Shown here one piece after another: positions 15,352 to 38,152 of a DNA stretch of 64,000 bases. The stretch is from NCBI RefSeq assembly GCF_021155765.1, contig NC_060113.1, positions 62,001 to 126,000 on the forward strand. The letters are read 5' to 3'. The notes under the pieces were generated by a model. The model made no database searches. It was not told the DNA's origin and was given only the letters and a program-made list of their open reading frames with translations. The first letter of the stretch is position 1. Every line of letters begins with the position of its first letter. The position numbers and the translations under genes were made by a program. Source of the DNA: Diprion similis. Its lineage: Eukaryota > Arthropoda > Insecta > Hymenoptera > Diprionidae.

Positions 15352-17024
15352 ACCTCGGTAGCTCCACTTACTTTTCCTCATAAATACTTTAACATTTTGT
15401 ATGAAACATTTTTTCCTATCTTACTTAGTTCCGGAGTAATCGGCAGGAGGCAATAAAAATTAAACACCCTGCATTGCAGGGTTTGGCAATTATCGAACTC
15501 CCTCTTACTAGGACCACCCCTTGTACCGAAACGTTTACCACACTTGCTGTATTTTCTTCTTTTTCTATAATAGACATAACCAACCTAATAAGTTAAGAGT
15601 CATAGTTCTGCTCAATTAAACTATCACTAATGGCAGTAAGCATAGACGAGACTGAATCCCATGCTTTTCCATGTATAGTTGCTACGTAAAACAGCTATTT
15701 TTTATTATTTTTTGTTATTATCAATAAAGCTTCAACAATTTGTGTGCTCAATCACAAATATAAATAAATACAATAATTTTACTCATTATTGAGAGTTGTT
15801 AAAAATTATTGACACTGCAGTTTTATTTACAAAATTGCGAAAATAGCTTTGGAGTTCTAAATTGTACACACATTTTCAATGAATAAGAATAACGTATTCT
15901 TGTTATGTTTAACTTCCGAAAATTTTTGGCTCGATCATTACTTGTTCGATACGATCATTATTTTATTTCAAACAACGCGCTGCAAAATGCTCAGGATACT
16001 GTTCTCCACGTCCTCTGATGCTAACACCTGTTTTCCGATTCGCAAAGTTCTTTTTGTATAGTTCTATTCGAGTTTAATTTTCATACGAATCTAGCCTGTA
16101 AATAATTACCATTTTGCTGAGCATAAATATATGAATATTTTACAAAGACGAGTGACGGACGGAGAAATTAATTAAGAAGTTAAGCAGATTTGCGAATCGA
16201 AATTGCGCTTTGCAAGAAAGTAAAACAGAGAAAAATTTTTTTATCTAAAACTCCTAAACTAGATGGTTTTTTTTACGAGAAAGGAAGATAAAAACAAACA
16301 AATCCGGTTATAATGATTGCATGAACTCAGAACGAGAAGGTATATCACAATATTGCCCCTGAATTCTATGTTTTTCGAAGTGAAATATTTACTCGCAAAT
16401 TTGTGCATTCACTGAAAATTGCAATGACTGGGTTGCGGAAATAATAGTTCATTTTTACAGATTAAGACGATGCATGTTCTACTTCAATTTCATAGAAATC
16501 ATTGGCAGCTGACGAAGATAATAAAAATTGCACGACTAATGCTACCCAAGTCAATTTGTACGTATTGGACGTGTACGAACCGGTCGGCAAAACGGAGAAA
16601 CAGGTGCAGAGCGCGATGCCATTCGTCGACGCTGAGCAAAGCCCAAATATTGGAAAATAGTAATTTGAAATAGTTACCAGATTTTTAAACTCGAAGAGAG
16701 GACCGGATCAACTGATTTTTATGGGATTTGCAGTATTCAGCGCAGTTTTTTGAGCTTCAGCTTCCTAGGATCTCAAAACTTCGAGATCGGATAAAAACTC
16801 GATTTTCCAAAATCGGGCTGAAATAAACGATTTCCCAATTTTTGAAAATCATTGATTTTCATACAGCGGGAAGTTGAAACGTATTCTAAACCCTTATTAA
16901 TTTTATGTAGAATATGTGTAATGGGGCGGAATTTTTTACCGTGCGTCAGAGCAACACTGAGAGTAAATGCACGGCTGGGCTTTCAGTTATTGAACATGAA
17001 AAAAAAATTTCGAAATTCGACATC

Positions 17025-17170
17025 TGTGCAAAGATGCAAAAGGTAAGCACCGATAATTAAACAATTTGCGGGTATTTAAGCCAGACATGAGAGCGTAAAA
17101 CACAGACTCTCTCATACTGTGCTACCGTCCAACGACTTTTTTCGACGAAGGATTCGCAGCTTTTGACGAG
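17025..17170 (+). promoter_or_regulatory. Promoter module of E5
   Basis: Contains GCAAAAGGTAAGCACCG, ATTAAACAATTTGCGGG, TATTTAAG (17073-17080) and CTCATACTGTG in the same order and spacing as before E4 and E4b. Confidence 0.6.
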
Positions 17171-19490
<2,320 letters not shown>

Positions 19491-19569
19491 ACCTACGATT
19501 TGGACGTAAAAAGTAATGGAAATACATCCTAACGCGTAACACCTTGTAATCTACGAAACTTGTAATAGA

Positions 19570-19575
19570 AATAAA
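19570..19575 (+). terminator. Poly(A) signal AATAAA of E5
   Basis: Canonical hexamer 80 bp after the stop codon; conserved in the related pseudogene at 14793-14798. Confidence 0.6.
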
Positions 19576-20887
19576 ACTCGAAGTAGACGAAAAGTGCTTT
19601 ACGTAATTTTGCAACCCATTTACGACATTTGTCTTTAGTTGGTTCATATGGCGCTCAACAAATGCGTGCAAACACGATTGATGGCAAACATTTTATGAAC
19701 CTGTGAACAGTATTTGTAGAGACGATGTTTTTACTCATCATAGCAATGCTCGTATGGATGTGATTTTTCCGACGCTCATACAGGATGTTTCATTTTAAGC
19801 ACCAAGGCCTCTTACTCCGAAACTGAGTAAAATACGAAAGAATCTTTGACACAAAGTATTCAAGAATCGAAGGTTGAAGAACATGAAGGAGGCCAATTTT
19901 TTGTAAGCAGAGCTACCAGGGTCATGTGAAGGTCAACTTGCTTTTTTCAAATGGAACAGTGGTGGAAATAAGAAAAAATTCTGAAAATTATATAAATTTA
20001 ATAAAATGAAATATCCTTATAGGTCATTTAAGTAAAAACAAATAAAATTTCACATAATTATTAACTATTGTCAATGTATGACAGAACATCCAAAACAATA
20101 TGCAGAGATATTCGTATACAAAACTGAAAGGGCTTAAAGCGATTGGAGGGAAATTTTATCAAAGTGTACGAAAGTTTATGAAATTCCATAGAAATTGGTT
20201 ATTGGCATGTTGTGAATGAATAAAGTCTGAAAAATAATTTGAATTAGAAACAAATACGCGTTATGCATTTCATTATTTTTTGTTTCAAAATTTCTTATCA
20301 CAGCATCGTCAGAATTGTATATTTTTAGAAATAAACCACTTAATTTCATATAAATAATAATAATTTTGCCATGAAAGTAGAAAAATCTGGAAATTTACAA
20401 TAAGTTCACCTTTAACCGTGAATAACTTTTGAAGGAGTGAATGAATCGAAAAATTATAAGAGACCATTTTTGTTGAACATTCAGTTTTCTATACGAATAT
20501 GTCTTTTTTATTGCTGTATATTAACTTGCTCGAGAAAAAAAATTAATTGTAGAAAGTAAATAATCCCCATGTAATTTTGAATGGTAAATGTATTGTCTTT
20601 GGGGAAAGGTTTAACATGAATATTAAGGGCTTATATTGCTCTAATCTTTTGTTTTAAGCTATAAACTAAAAATTTAGGGGGCGTCGCTAGAAAAGTAATA
20701 ATCAACTTGGTGAATAACGGATACCCTAATAAGCATAGACGAGACCGAATCCCATTCTTCCGCATAATTGCTACGTGAAATAGCTATTCGTTTATTCGCT
20801 TTGTCCATTATACGCCATTAATGCCCTTGAGGGATTGAATACGTGGACACGTAAATATATGCATGAAAAAATTGTAATCTATAACAT

Positions 20888-21032
20888 CTGTGCAAAGAAG
20901 CAAAAGGTAAACACCCATGATTACACAATCTGCGTTTATTTAAGCCAGATTCAAAAGCGAAAAACACACACTCTCATACTGTACCAACGTTGAACAACTT
21001 TTTACGACGAGGAGCTCGCAGCTTGTGACGAG
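20888..21032 (+). promoter_or_regulatory. Promoter module of E4b
   Basis: Same block as before E4 and E5, with TATTTAAG at 20937-20944 and CTCATACTG downstream. The left edge near 20888 is also about where E4b/E4 identity begins. Confidence 0.6.
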
Positions 21033-24143
<3,111 letters not shown>

Positions 24144-24682
24144 GTAGCTACGAATCGTGCCCACGACGTAAGGAATGTTTCCGTTATCACGTAGAGTTTC
24201 AATAGAAATTTGCTTTACCATAGCCGTGCAAATTGAATTTACAGCTTCATTGGAGACGGTCAAGTACAGAAACCCTGTCCTTAAACTCTCCTATGCAGGA
24301 ACGGGAAAGTTTCATTGTTGACGACTTCGGGAATTCATATCGACACACTCAAAAACAAATATCTATTATTACGCAAATATACTGCACAATCTGTGAGCAT
24401 AGATACGGCAGCAGGACGCAGCCTGATTCCATCGTTGTCAAGGTTTTCTGCCGTTTTCCTCACTCTCGCACAAATACCAACATTATGTAAAAGTTTGAAT
24501 TGTACAAAACTTACACAGAAATACATGCATATACGCAAAAACTACCCATTCCCTTAATCAGACATAATAATAAATAAGAAACTATGCATTCATATGCATA
24601 CCTACACATAGATTTGATTGCAATTATCTGTGAAGAAAAAAATTATAACGCGTATTTCCAGAAATAACAGTAATGCACAGAA
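24144..24682. other. Convergent spacer between E4b and the acyl-CoA synthetase
   Basis: 3' flank of E4b, homologous to 13627-14040 until about 24645, where the duplicated unit ends. The remainder is the 3' UTR of the minus-strand gene. No exon seen. Confidence 0.6.
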
Positions 24683-27468
24683 TTATCGATCTACCGCAGG
24701 CGAAGTACGCGTGATATTCGTAATACGATTCAATAGTATTTTACGTTGTATTTTCCCGGTACCGGTCTTGGGAAGTTCTTCAAAAAGGAAAACACCACCC
24801 CTGAGTTTTTTGTACGGCGATAGTTGTCCTTGTAACAAGCAAAAGAAAAAGAAAACAAATTAAACACGTGATAAAAAAGAAAAATTGAAATAAACTAGCA
24901 ACAATTGAAGACAAGATGGAGGAAAAACTCAAGCAAACTTCAATAACTTACTCGCAACGTGTTCCTCGATATCTTCCGCCAACAATTTCGACCCCTGCTT
25001 AACGACGACGCCGGCGGTTGGAAGTTCGCCAAAATCTTCGCTCGGCAGTCCAACTACGGCAGCTTCCAAAACGTCCGGTAATTCGAGAATTACACCCTCG
25101 ATCTCAACCGGAGAAACCTTGCAAAATATTTGGAATATCGAAATGCGATTAATCATAAGTAACAGGTAGAAAGTCGATGCAGCGGGCTGCAGTGAAAATG
25201 ATCACCTGATTCCCCTGATACTTGATCATCTCCTTGATTCTGTCCACAATAAAGAAATCGGCATCCCGATCGTAGAATCCCAAATCCCCTGACCTGAACC
25301 ATCCGTCAGTTTGCAGTGCTTCAGAGGTGGCTTCTTCGTTGTCCAAGTAGCCCTTCATGATTGTGGGACCCCGGAAACTGTACAAAAGCGATCCAGTCAA
25401 GGAAATTCAAGGCTGGGAAATAACTCGAGATTTGAGTACAACAATAATTTTTCAAGTTGAATTGATTTAAATAAATTCAAGTCATTCGACTTGATTTTTT
25501 CAATTCAGGTAGATTTCTTTAATTCAACTTAATTCATTTCAATTCACGAATTTCAATTATTCCTCGATAATTCACACAAGTGAGTTTGAAAAAATTTCAA
25601 TTCATTCTTTTGTATCACCTGTCAATTAATTTTTTTCCTCTGTAATTGGATAATTCCAGCATAAATTCAAACTAATTCGAAATCGATTTGACTCAATTTT
25701 CCATAATTCGGTTATTATTCAGTTAATTCTCATTGACTCAGTGATTTTACATTAATTCAGTTAATTCTCATTATCTCATTATCTCATGTCATAATAATTA
25801 ATTCACAAATCTACCGAAGCGTCACAATTCAGCGAGTTATTTCCCCTCGGTCCAAACCTACCAAAGTTCCCCCATTTCATCCGGACCGCAAATCTCTCCC
25901 GGGTCACGTATCACTCGGCACTCTACGTTGGAAACAAGCTTTCCCGAACATTCGTATTTCCCAACAGGCCCCGTCATAGTGATAAACGTGGTTTCCGTCA
26001 TTCCGTAGCAGTGGTGAAGGACCGCGTTTGTCGGTAACTTTTCCATAGCTCGTTCCTGAACTTGTCGCGATACTTTTCCAGCGGACGTCCAAACGTGACT
26101 AACGTAAGCCAAATTATCCTCGGTAAAGATCGAAGATTTTCCAATCATCGCCAGCAACGACGGAATTATGTACAGGTTCTTGATCTGTATAGTAAATACA
26201 ATCAGTGATCTACATTAGAGCTGGTATCCAGGATCTGGTTGAACCGTTAAACGATAACGAAAATTAATTTATACCTTATGCGTGTAAACGATTTCGCTGA
26301 GGTGCTTCGCCCCCATGAGCTTAGGCACGATTATAAACTTCGATCCTTCGCATAAGCACATCAGGCTCAGTATCAGTCCGTATGCGTGAAACAAGGGCAT
26401 AAGTCCCAGGGCAGTTTCGCCATTATTCGCATACACGGAGCTCAGCTTCAGCGTTTCGACGACAGCACGATGCGTCAGCACGACACCTGAAAGTCATGAG
26501 CGTGATTGAATTTTCACACGAAATTACCAAAGGATCATTTTGACTTTAATTTTATTTCTTTATTTTTTATACTGTTATCATACCTTTTGGGAGTCCCGTC
26601 GATCCGCTAGAGGCCAAGACGAGGGCTTCTCTGGATCCTTCGAAGCACTTCCGGTCTTGGGTTGCGTTAAAATTATTTTTGCAGACACCTCGCAGCGAGG
26701 CAAACAATGATTTCCAACTCTTCGTTCCCCACACGTAAACTCCCTTGACGAATGGATGTGCTGAACAAATGGCTTCGAAGGATTCTCCGTTTTCGTATAA
26801 TTTATCACCAACGAGTCTCGAGCAGAGAACAATATCGGGTTTCGAAAGATTCAAAAAATGCCTCAGTTCTCCTGAATTGATAAAAATAAAAAATAAAATA
26901 AATAAAAATCAACTTGTTACAAGGAAACGCGTTTAACGGTACATAAACGTCATCTATGTTAATATTATTACATTTTTTATTTATTTTTTTATTGCTGTTG
27001 TTAAACTCACGTTCTGTATACTTCGGGCTCAGCAACGTGCATCTGACTCCGGCGTGCAAAGCACCCAACAATATCCAACAATATTCCAAATTGTTCTCGG
27101 AACATATTCCGATACCCGAAGGTAGCTTTATATCCCGTAGAACTGATGCTAGGGACTCGACGTTTTCAGAAAACTCGTTGAAATTCAAACTTTCACCACT
27201 CACAGAGTTGTGCTGTTTTAGAAAGTTGATAGTTGATTTAAAAAACAAAAAAGACGATAATCTAGTGTGATCAATAAAGATCCAAAAACATTGCCATAGT
27301 TTTTTTAAAGAAGAAATAAATATAATATATCCACATAACTGAGCAATCGTCGTACGAAATAAATACCTGAATTATTTTTGAAGCGTCGAATCGTTCGCTT
27401 TGTGATTTAACGTATGTCCAAACATCCCCGTTACTTGTGGTGTTACTTTTCGACTGATTGAAACCCAT
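24683..27468 (-). CDS. Acyl-CoA synthetase / 4-coumarate-CoA ligase-like
   Basis: ANL-superfamily adenylating enzyme: activates a carboxylic acid with ATP and then forms its CoA thioester. Eight exons in coding order: 27468-27367, 27212-27011, 26871-26584, 26486-26275, 26184-25862, 25377-25206, 25117-24952, 24828-24683 (stop 24685-24683); 536 residues, the usual family length. Motifs in order: P-loop SSGSTGLPKG (about 189-198), YGMTET (328-333), SGDLGFYD (Asp about 407), IVDRIKEMIKYQG hinge region, and KTGTGKIQRK with the catalytic Lys about 514. It resembles the luciferase-like 4CL group of insects. The C-terminus (SPAVDR) lacks an SKL-type peroxisomal signal, and no signal peptide is seen, so a cytosolic location is possible. 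Substrate cannot be told from sequence. Lies convergent to E4b. Confidence 0.9.
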
Positions 27469-28162
27469 CGTTGTAACGACTGCTTGAAATTCTATTTCAT
27501 GTACTACTAACTCCGATAATATAAGACGTCCGAGGAATTAGCAACAGAATGACGTCCCCAGATTATAACCGGTTCTATAATGTTCGAGGACATCTATGTA
27601 GGAAATAGATTAGGGAAAAAAATGTTGTTTTGGCATTGAAGGCGCCGTTGAATTGATTTGTAAATATTAATCCCGTGACATCGTAAGCCTTGACAGTGTT
27701 CTAGAATGTTCAACGTTGAGCTAAGGCCGCTGATTTCGTAAAATGTAAAATGTAAAAAAATTCATAAAATTTCCCTGTTCAGGATCACATTGTCATGACT
27801 ATTATGCTGTGTTTTATTTCATCTTTCGCGTTTTTAAAAAAAAATGGGATATATAGGTCTTTTTTATAGCGAAAAACAAAGTCATGCAATTAAAATTTCA
27901 TCCTGCGACATAAAAAATACACCCACGCATTTAAAAATAAAGCGCACATCGTTTTTACGGGTCGAATGAAAGCTCGCAGAGTGAAAAGTTGGTGATATCA
28001 AAATTCCATTTCACTATCGCTTAACCGTCGTAATATGTATGTACAATAGACTGTATCAAAAAAATTAATTATTTTTTTGATACAGTCTAATGTACAACCA
28101 CATCCATAATTGAGGAGGAGGGATGAAACGGGTGGTCTAGGTCATGAAAACAAAGTGTGCAA
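27469..28162. other. Spacer between acyl-CoA synthetase and Notchless
   Basis: Contains the promoter of the minus-strand synthetase and the 3' UTR of Notchless. The only structure seen is the near-perfect hairpin at 28040-28096. Confidence 0.6.
28040..28096. repeat. 26-bp near-perfect inverted repeat, 5-nt loop
   Basis: Arms 28040-28065 and 28071-28096 pair with a single mismatch around the loop TAATT. It lies 67 bp beyond the Notchless stop codon, so it would be transcribed in the 3' UTR as a stable hairpin, or it may be a small mobile element end-to-end. Confidence 0.75.
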
Positions 28163-30145
28163 TCAATTCTGCCAAAGTTTTAATATTTTATCCTTCCCTC
28201 CAGAAGCAACCCGGAGACCATCGGGCGACCAATCGACAGCATAAACTTCGTCCGCATGCCCAGGTAGATCCTGAGCCAACTTCTTAGTCTTGATACTCCA
28301 GACTGTGGAAAAAAAATGTCATACGTATAAAATAATAATTTCTTAATGTGAAAACCATGTTTCGTTTATGAAAAAAGTGTAATATTCCCATCCAGTTAGG
28401 TGATAAGGTAAGAAGCATTTTTGTTACCGGCTACATTAAAATTGCAAAATCTTGTCGCACCTTTCAAAGTCGAATCGGCACTACCGCTAACAAGTAACCG
28501 TGAATCGGCACTCCAAGAAACTGAGTAGACGGCCTGAACATGCCCTCTAAGCGAAGTGATGTACTTCCCAGAACTTCCTTCCCACAACTTAATTGACTTA
28601 TCGAAAGATGCGGATGCAAGGAGGCGACCATCCGGAGAGAACTTGACATCGTTTATGAGCTGCTGATGCCCAGTCATTCGAGCTGCGAGGTGAATTGAAT
28701 TACAATATGGAAAAAAATCCTAATCTGAAAATAATGGACATCGAAGTCTCACTAATCGGTTTTTTATCCTTGTCTGGATTCCAAAAGAATAGAGTAAAGT
28801 CGTCAGAGCCGGAGACGAGTTTCTCTTGCCCTACAGCTTCGTATCGTTTTCTTGCCCTTTCCAAAGGCGAGAGATCGGCCGAAGTTTCCAGCGGGTAAAA
28901 CGGACCAGTTCTCAAAACATAGTCGGTGTTTAAAGCCAGCGTATTCACCCAATGTGCATGGCCCTCGAGTGTCCTGCACAAGACCCCCTGTAAACGGCCA
29001 CAGTTTTATTGATAATTCACTCAAGTTTACAGGATTCTTATTACATACATCCGTAGCTCTCCAAACTTTGATAGATCTGTCCTGTGATGCGGAGTATATC
29101 AGCCCACCGCCACCCCATTTGACACACGTGACACTCTTAGTGTGGCCAGCCAAGACTCTGGAAGTTTGTCCCAGCTTTGAATCCCATATCCTCAAATCGC
29201 AGTCCTTGGAAGAACTGACGAAAAATCGGCACTCGGGATTGCTGTGGTAAGGCTCCCAGCTGAGGTATGTAACCCACATCTTGTGCCCATTCATTGTTTT
29301 TCCTTCGATCGTCGATGACACACAAAATTTGCATTTGTTTGAACCGATGAAAATTGAAATCATGAACATCTCACCATCTCCCAAAATACCTACCCACTTG
29401 TTTACCACTCTCAGGATCCCACATCACGATGCTACCATTCTTGCATGCAGATATCAATTTTTTGCCGCAGGGAGACCAAGCTATGCACAAAACCCAGTGC
29501 TTGTGGCCTTCGCATGTAAAGTGTGGTGTCTGAGTATGGATGTCCCAGAATCTGACCGTCGTATCACCCGAGCCACTGGCCAAATGCTGACCATCTGGTG
29601 AGAACGATACCGATATCACGGCTTCCTTGTGTCCTTTGAAAAAGACAAAAAAATTGCAGTAAATTAAAGTAATCTAGACAGAAAAAGAACATTCAGCTTA
29701 GTCAGAAAAATTTAGCCCTCATTATAAATGCCATTTCAATTTCCGGTACATACATGTAACAGGTTGAACTCAAGATAATATGAATACAGAACTAGCAAGT
29801 AGCCATACCTTCGAGAGATCCGGTGCACCTGGTTACAGCTCTGACTTTAAAGACGGCCTGAAGCTGGTAGACGATATTGACAACATCTTCGCTAGTGCTG
29901 AAATTCTTTTCTAAACATTTCTCCAACGAGTCATTGATCTCTACATCGTTAACGAAGAAGGCCAAGGGTACGGGGTCTTCCTCTTGGAGGAGAGCGTTGC
30001 AAATAAGTTGCAACTTGTCGACGGTTATGTCAACCGGTAGATCAAGCAAACCTCCGGGTAGTACTTCGCCTGTGTCTGACTTGAAGCGTGACAATACTCT
30101 CCTCACCTCCGTCGTCTCCGCCTCCGTCTCCATCGCGTTCTGCAT
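28163..30145 (-). CDS. Nle: Notchless homolog (NLE1), WD40 ribosome-assembly factor
   Basis: Exons in coding order 30145-29809, 29633-29394, 29302-29049, 28987-28753, 28682-28461, 28302-28163 (TGA); 475 residues, close to the usual ~485. The N-terminus carries the NLE domain (FKSDTGEVLPGG... to about residue 85), followed by WD40 repeats (for example SFSPDGQHLASGSGD, WSPCGKKLISACKNG, GHADEVYAVDWSPDG) ending in LWQN. Known role of the family: a nuclear/nucleolar factor that binds the AAA-ATPase Rea1/Midasin through the NLE domain in 60S ribosome assembly, and was first found as a Notch modifier. All splice sites are GT-AG. Divergent to the MOZART2-like gene with 306 bp between starts. Confidence 0.95.
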
Positions 30146-30451
30146 CCCTCGGAATCAGTCGTCCTCGGGAAGAGAGTAATTGAAAAACAAACGACTGTCT
30201 GATCCAAACCACGTGTGTGAACCCTCAGCTGAACGTTGATTGACGGTGCTGCCCCATGGCGGTCGGTAAGAAAGGTTCGCGGCGATCACGGTTGGTAAGA
30301 AAGGAGCGTGACATTATCTGGAAAGTAAAATTTTCCGTTTATTTACATTGTGGACAGCAACGAACGAAATAAATGGCGATCGTCGAAGTGATATGGGTTC
30401 TTAACAGCGACGCTTTTCTACTTTGATATTGATATAAAGTTCGGGAGAAAT
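30146..30451. promoter_or_regulatory. Bidirectional promoter region, Notchless / MOZART2-like
   Basis: 306 bp between the two start codons and no TATA box recognised, typical of housekeeping divergent pairs. The sequence TCGGTAAGAAAGG / GTTGGTAAGAAAGG occurs twice (about 30265-30305). Confidence 0.45.
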
Positions 30452-30778
30452 ATGCCGTATCAACAAGTGCAGCACACGGAGTTAATCGCATTGGCAAAAT
30501 TGGCAGGAATAAATGCTACCCCGGCTGTATTTCGGTAAATAAATACACATTATTATTTGAACATTTGGATCGGTTCGGTATTTGTATTCGAAACATAACC
30601 TCAACTCAACCTTCACCGTATTTTTATGTATAATTTTAGGATCATAACAGAGCTACTAGGACTGCGAGTTCCTCCAGAGGATATCTACACTCTTCTTCTA
30701 CGAATATGTCACATACCACGTATTAAGAAAAAAGAAAATGTTGGAGAATTACCGAGGCATAAAAGCCAAACAAAATAA
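30452..30778 (+). CDS. MOZART2-like small protein (mitotic-spindle organizing)
   Basis: Two exons, 30452-30534 and 30640-30778 (TAA); 73 residues, donor gtaaat, acceptor ttttag. The conserved core reads ELIALAKLAGI...PAVFRIITELLGL.VPPEDIYTLLLRIC, matching in pattern the MOZART2 core (ELxxLAxxAG-PxVFxxLxxLLxLNVxPxxxxQMLKxMC). MOZART2 proteins associate with gamma-tubulin ring complexes at microtubule-organizing centres. The C-terminal tail is basic (IKKKENVGEL...KSQTK). A poly(A) signal follows 12 bp after the stop (30790-30795). Family assignment is from remembered pattern only; gene structure is well supported. Confidence 0.75.
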
Positions 30779-30789
30779 AAATCCATGAC

Positions 30790-30795
30790 AATAAA
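30790..30795 (+). terminator. Poly(A) signal AATAAA of the MOZART2-like gene
   Basis: Canonical hexamer just after the stop codon. Confidence 0.6.
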
Positions 30796-32559
30796 GCAAT
30801 CATTATTCCATTCATTTTTCACCGTTTTACTCTTTATTACTCCCATTAGTGAAAAAATGATTCAGTTGGTAAGCGCAAAATCCAGCCACTTATGTCAGAC
30901 AACCTAACATACAGTCATGTAACAACAGAAACTCACCTCAGGCGTACTAGAATTAACAAATGAACCCCAAGAAAGGGATTGTAAAAAATTTGCGCGGATA
31001 TTCTTGTTACAAAATGTTTACTTTATTCGAATATCTTATTAGAAATTCGCGAATAACGAGCATGTAGGTATAAATTTGTAGTTTCGAACAATTCTTTCGA
31101 TATTTACCTGCTACCGTTGTTTACAAAGTGAGAAATTGAAGCAGAATTACTATCCATTACAAGATCATTTTACAACGATTAAAGAGATTTGAAACAAAAC
31201 AATTTGATTTCAATAATTTTATTGTTCCGATTGAAGAATAAGAATAAGAAGAAGTAAAAATAAAGCGCAACAATATATATATAAAACAGCAAAAAAAGGA
31301 GAATCTTGGGTAAAAATTAACTTTAGTGCCCTGTACCATCTCACCAGTGTAAGTTGGACTCACGAAGTTTCAGACACTTTTCAAGATCGTTCAATTCTGC
31401 GTAAATTGCGACCAAGACCAATGAGATATCATAAAATTCCACCGAGTTGTAGAGATTTGAAAAAAAAAAACACTTCGATTCACGTGTATTTTATATGGGA
31501 AATCTTTTCACGCTCTGGGCGAGTACTTAATATTAATATTAAGGGCTATAACTTTTAGGGAATTTTTTTTTCGACACATAGAACAAAATTTTCGATGGGG
31601 ACTGAAAAAAAAATAGTCATTCAAAAAAAATCACCCTAATATATTATATAATACATATATATATATATGTAGGGTTAGTTCGTCTCTCTCACTCTGCATT
31701 TGATTCGCCGAGAGGAACCGTATGGGCCAATCAGATGTAGAGCGAGAGAGGCAGATAATAACCAAAAGTTCAGTGACGCGAGCTCTGCATCCAGCAGTAA
31801 AAGCTCCAAAGCAAGCCACGTGGCCAACTTAATCAGACCAGTGATCTCCTATTTACTGCCCAGACAAATCCTTACCAGAGAAGTAATAAAATATTTTTTT
31901 GAGAAAGTCACGTATTTCTCTTTGCCTTTTCGCGATCGACGTGTTTTTTTATTAGAAATGAAATATACAGACTAAGGAGGACTCTCTCAGAATCTGCACA
32001 TACAGTAGAAATCAGTGATCTGTTTCGATCAATCTAAACCATATAGATCATATAGTATAGAAATGACAATAAGAGATTCAATACTATCGTGATATCTTAT
32101 TTTTTGTTGATTGCAAACAAAATACACAATGCGTTCAGATTGGTGAATCATAATAATACCAAAATAGCCAACGAATATTCATTGTCATTGCTCTTATGCT
32201 CGTGAATATCTATGTATATAGATCATCGTCATGCGGTTGAGTTCGGTGATTCCCCGACAACTAGTAAATGCCAAATGGGAGAGGAATTCTGAACCAGCCG
32301 GAAGTTCTCCCCACTACCCAGAGCCACCGCGATTCGAACTGACGCAGACTGTACAATTGTGACGATTCTGACCAATGTTAATTTGGCACACGCAACTTCA
32401 CTTATTTACTGTTAGCCAACCTGCGGGTTAAGCGGGTTTCGTTCTTGCGCGCGAAACACAGGAGTTCCAATTTCATATTTAATATACGATTTCTGATCAA
32501 GTGCTACATGTATATTATTATTATTATACGTGATTGTATCGTTAGAGACAAGCAGCAAT
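30796..32559. other. Intergenic region upstream of the membrane esterase
   Basis: No supported exon. Contains an (AT)n microsatellite (31654-31669), A/T homopolymers and, to the right, the presumed promoter of E7. An open stretch at 31700-31975 was considered and not accepted. Confidence 0.55.
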
Positions 32560-37459
<4,900 letters not shown>

Positions 37460-37958
37460 CTGATTAAATATTTATATCAATTATTTTCAGTTTTTTAAAC
37501 TTACTAATCGTTTTGTAAACTAGGTCAAAACTATGCAGACATTTATCTTAATGTCATACAATTTTGTTTACTGATATTGACATATTTAGCATAAGGATAT
37601 ATGTGTTACTGTTATTTATTGTTATTCTCGTAATCGCAATGAGTCGTGACGAGTTCTATGAGAACAATTTATAAGGAATGATTTTGTCGACTGCTGAATT
37701 GACGAGAAAAGCTGTCCCAGCTAATAGGTTTCTACTTTGTGATATACATATACGCTTTTCATGATTTTTCATACTGATATTTTCAGTTACTACGACAGGT
37801 ACCAGAAGAAATTTGTTACCGCAATTCTACAAAGTGGAAGATTTTTTTTTCTCCTTTCTATTCAATACAGTATTTAATTTGAATAGAATCGAATGGTTCC
37901 TAGTAATAAAAATGTCACTATACGTGCAAGCTTGTTTGTTTTTCGAGATTTAAATTAT

Positions 37959-38152
37959 GGTAACGTTATCGTAACGAAACATTGGGAAGAAATGACTATT
38001 TTCCAATTTTTCCAATGACTTTTAAGGAACAAAGATGTCAAAATACGAGCATGTTTTGTTTTATTATGGTTTACCGCATTTAAAACAATTCGAAAATCAC
38101 GAAGTAACGGTTTTTCCTCAGCTGCATGATTAACCGTTACGATAACGTTACC
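37959..38152. repeat. 18-bp perfect inverted repeat, 158 bp apart
   Basis: GGTAACGTTATCGTAACG at 37959-37976 and its exact complement at 38135-38152. Could be the ends of a small non-autonomous transposon; flanking duplications were not found. Confidence 0.65.

Larger units (their letters stand above)
14831..17170. other. Intergenic region between pseudogene and E5
   Basis: Left part (to about 15180) matches the 3' flank of E5 (19560-19950), extending the duplicated block beyond the pseudogene. It then holds an inverted-repeat element (15162-15351) and a segment near 15636-15700 that recurs at 20730-20800 upstream of E4b. About 16500-16670 reads open as an isolated exon-like stretch. The right end is the E5 promoter module. 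No complete gene recognised. Confidence 0.55.
19491..21032. other. Intergenic region E5-E4b
   Basis: E5 3' UTR with poly(A) signal (19570-19575), a copy of an inverted-repeat terminus near 19907-19935, an AT-rich stretch without exons (about 19950-20700), a segment shared with 15636-15700, and the E4b promoter module from about 20888. Confidence 0.6.

Noticed and set aside
30452-30778. Assignment to MOZART1 (MZT1)
   Set aside because: The core pattern (LAxxAG...VFxxxxELLxLxVPP...LLxxIC) fits MOZART2 better than MOZART1.
31700-31975. 91-codon plus-strand frame rich in Ser
   Set aside because: No homology recognised, no paralog, and simple-sequence surroundings.
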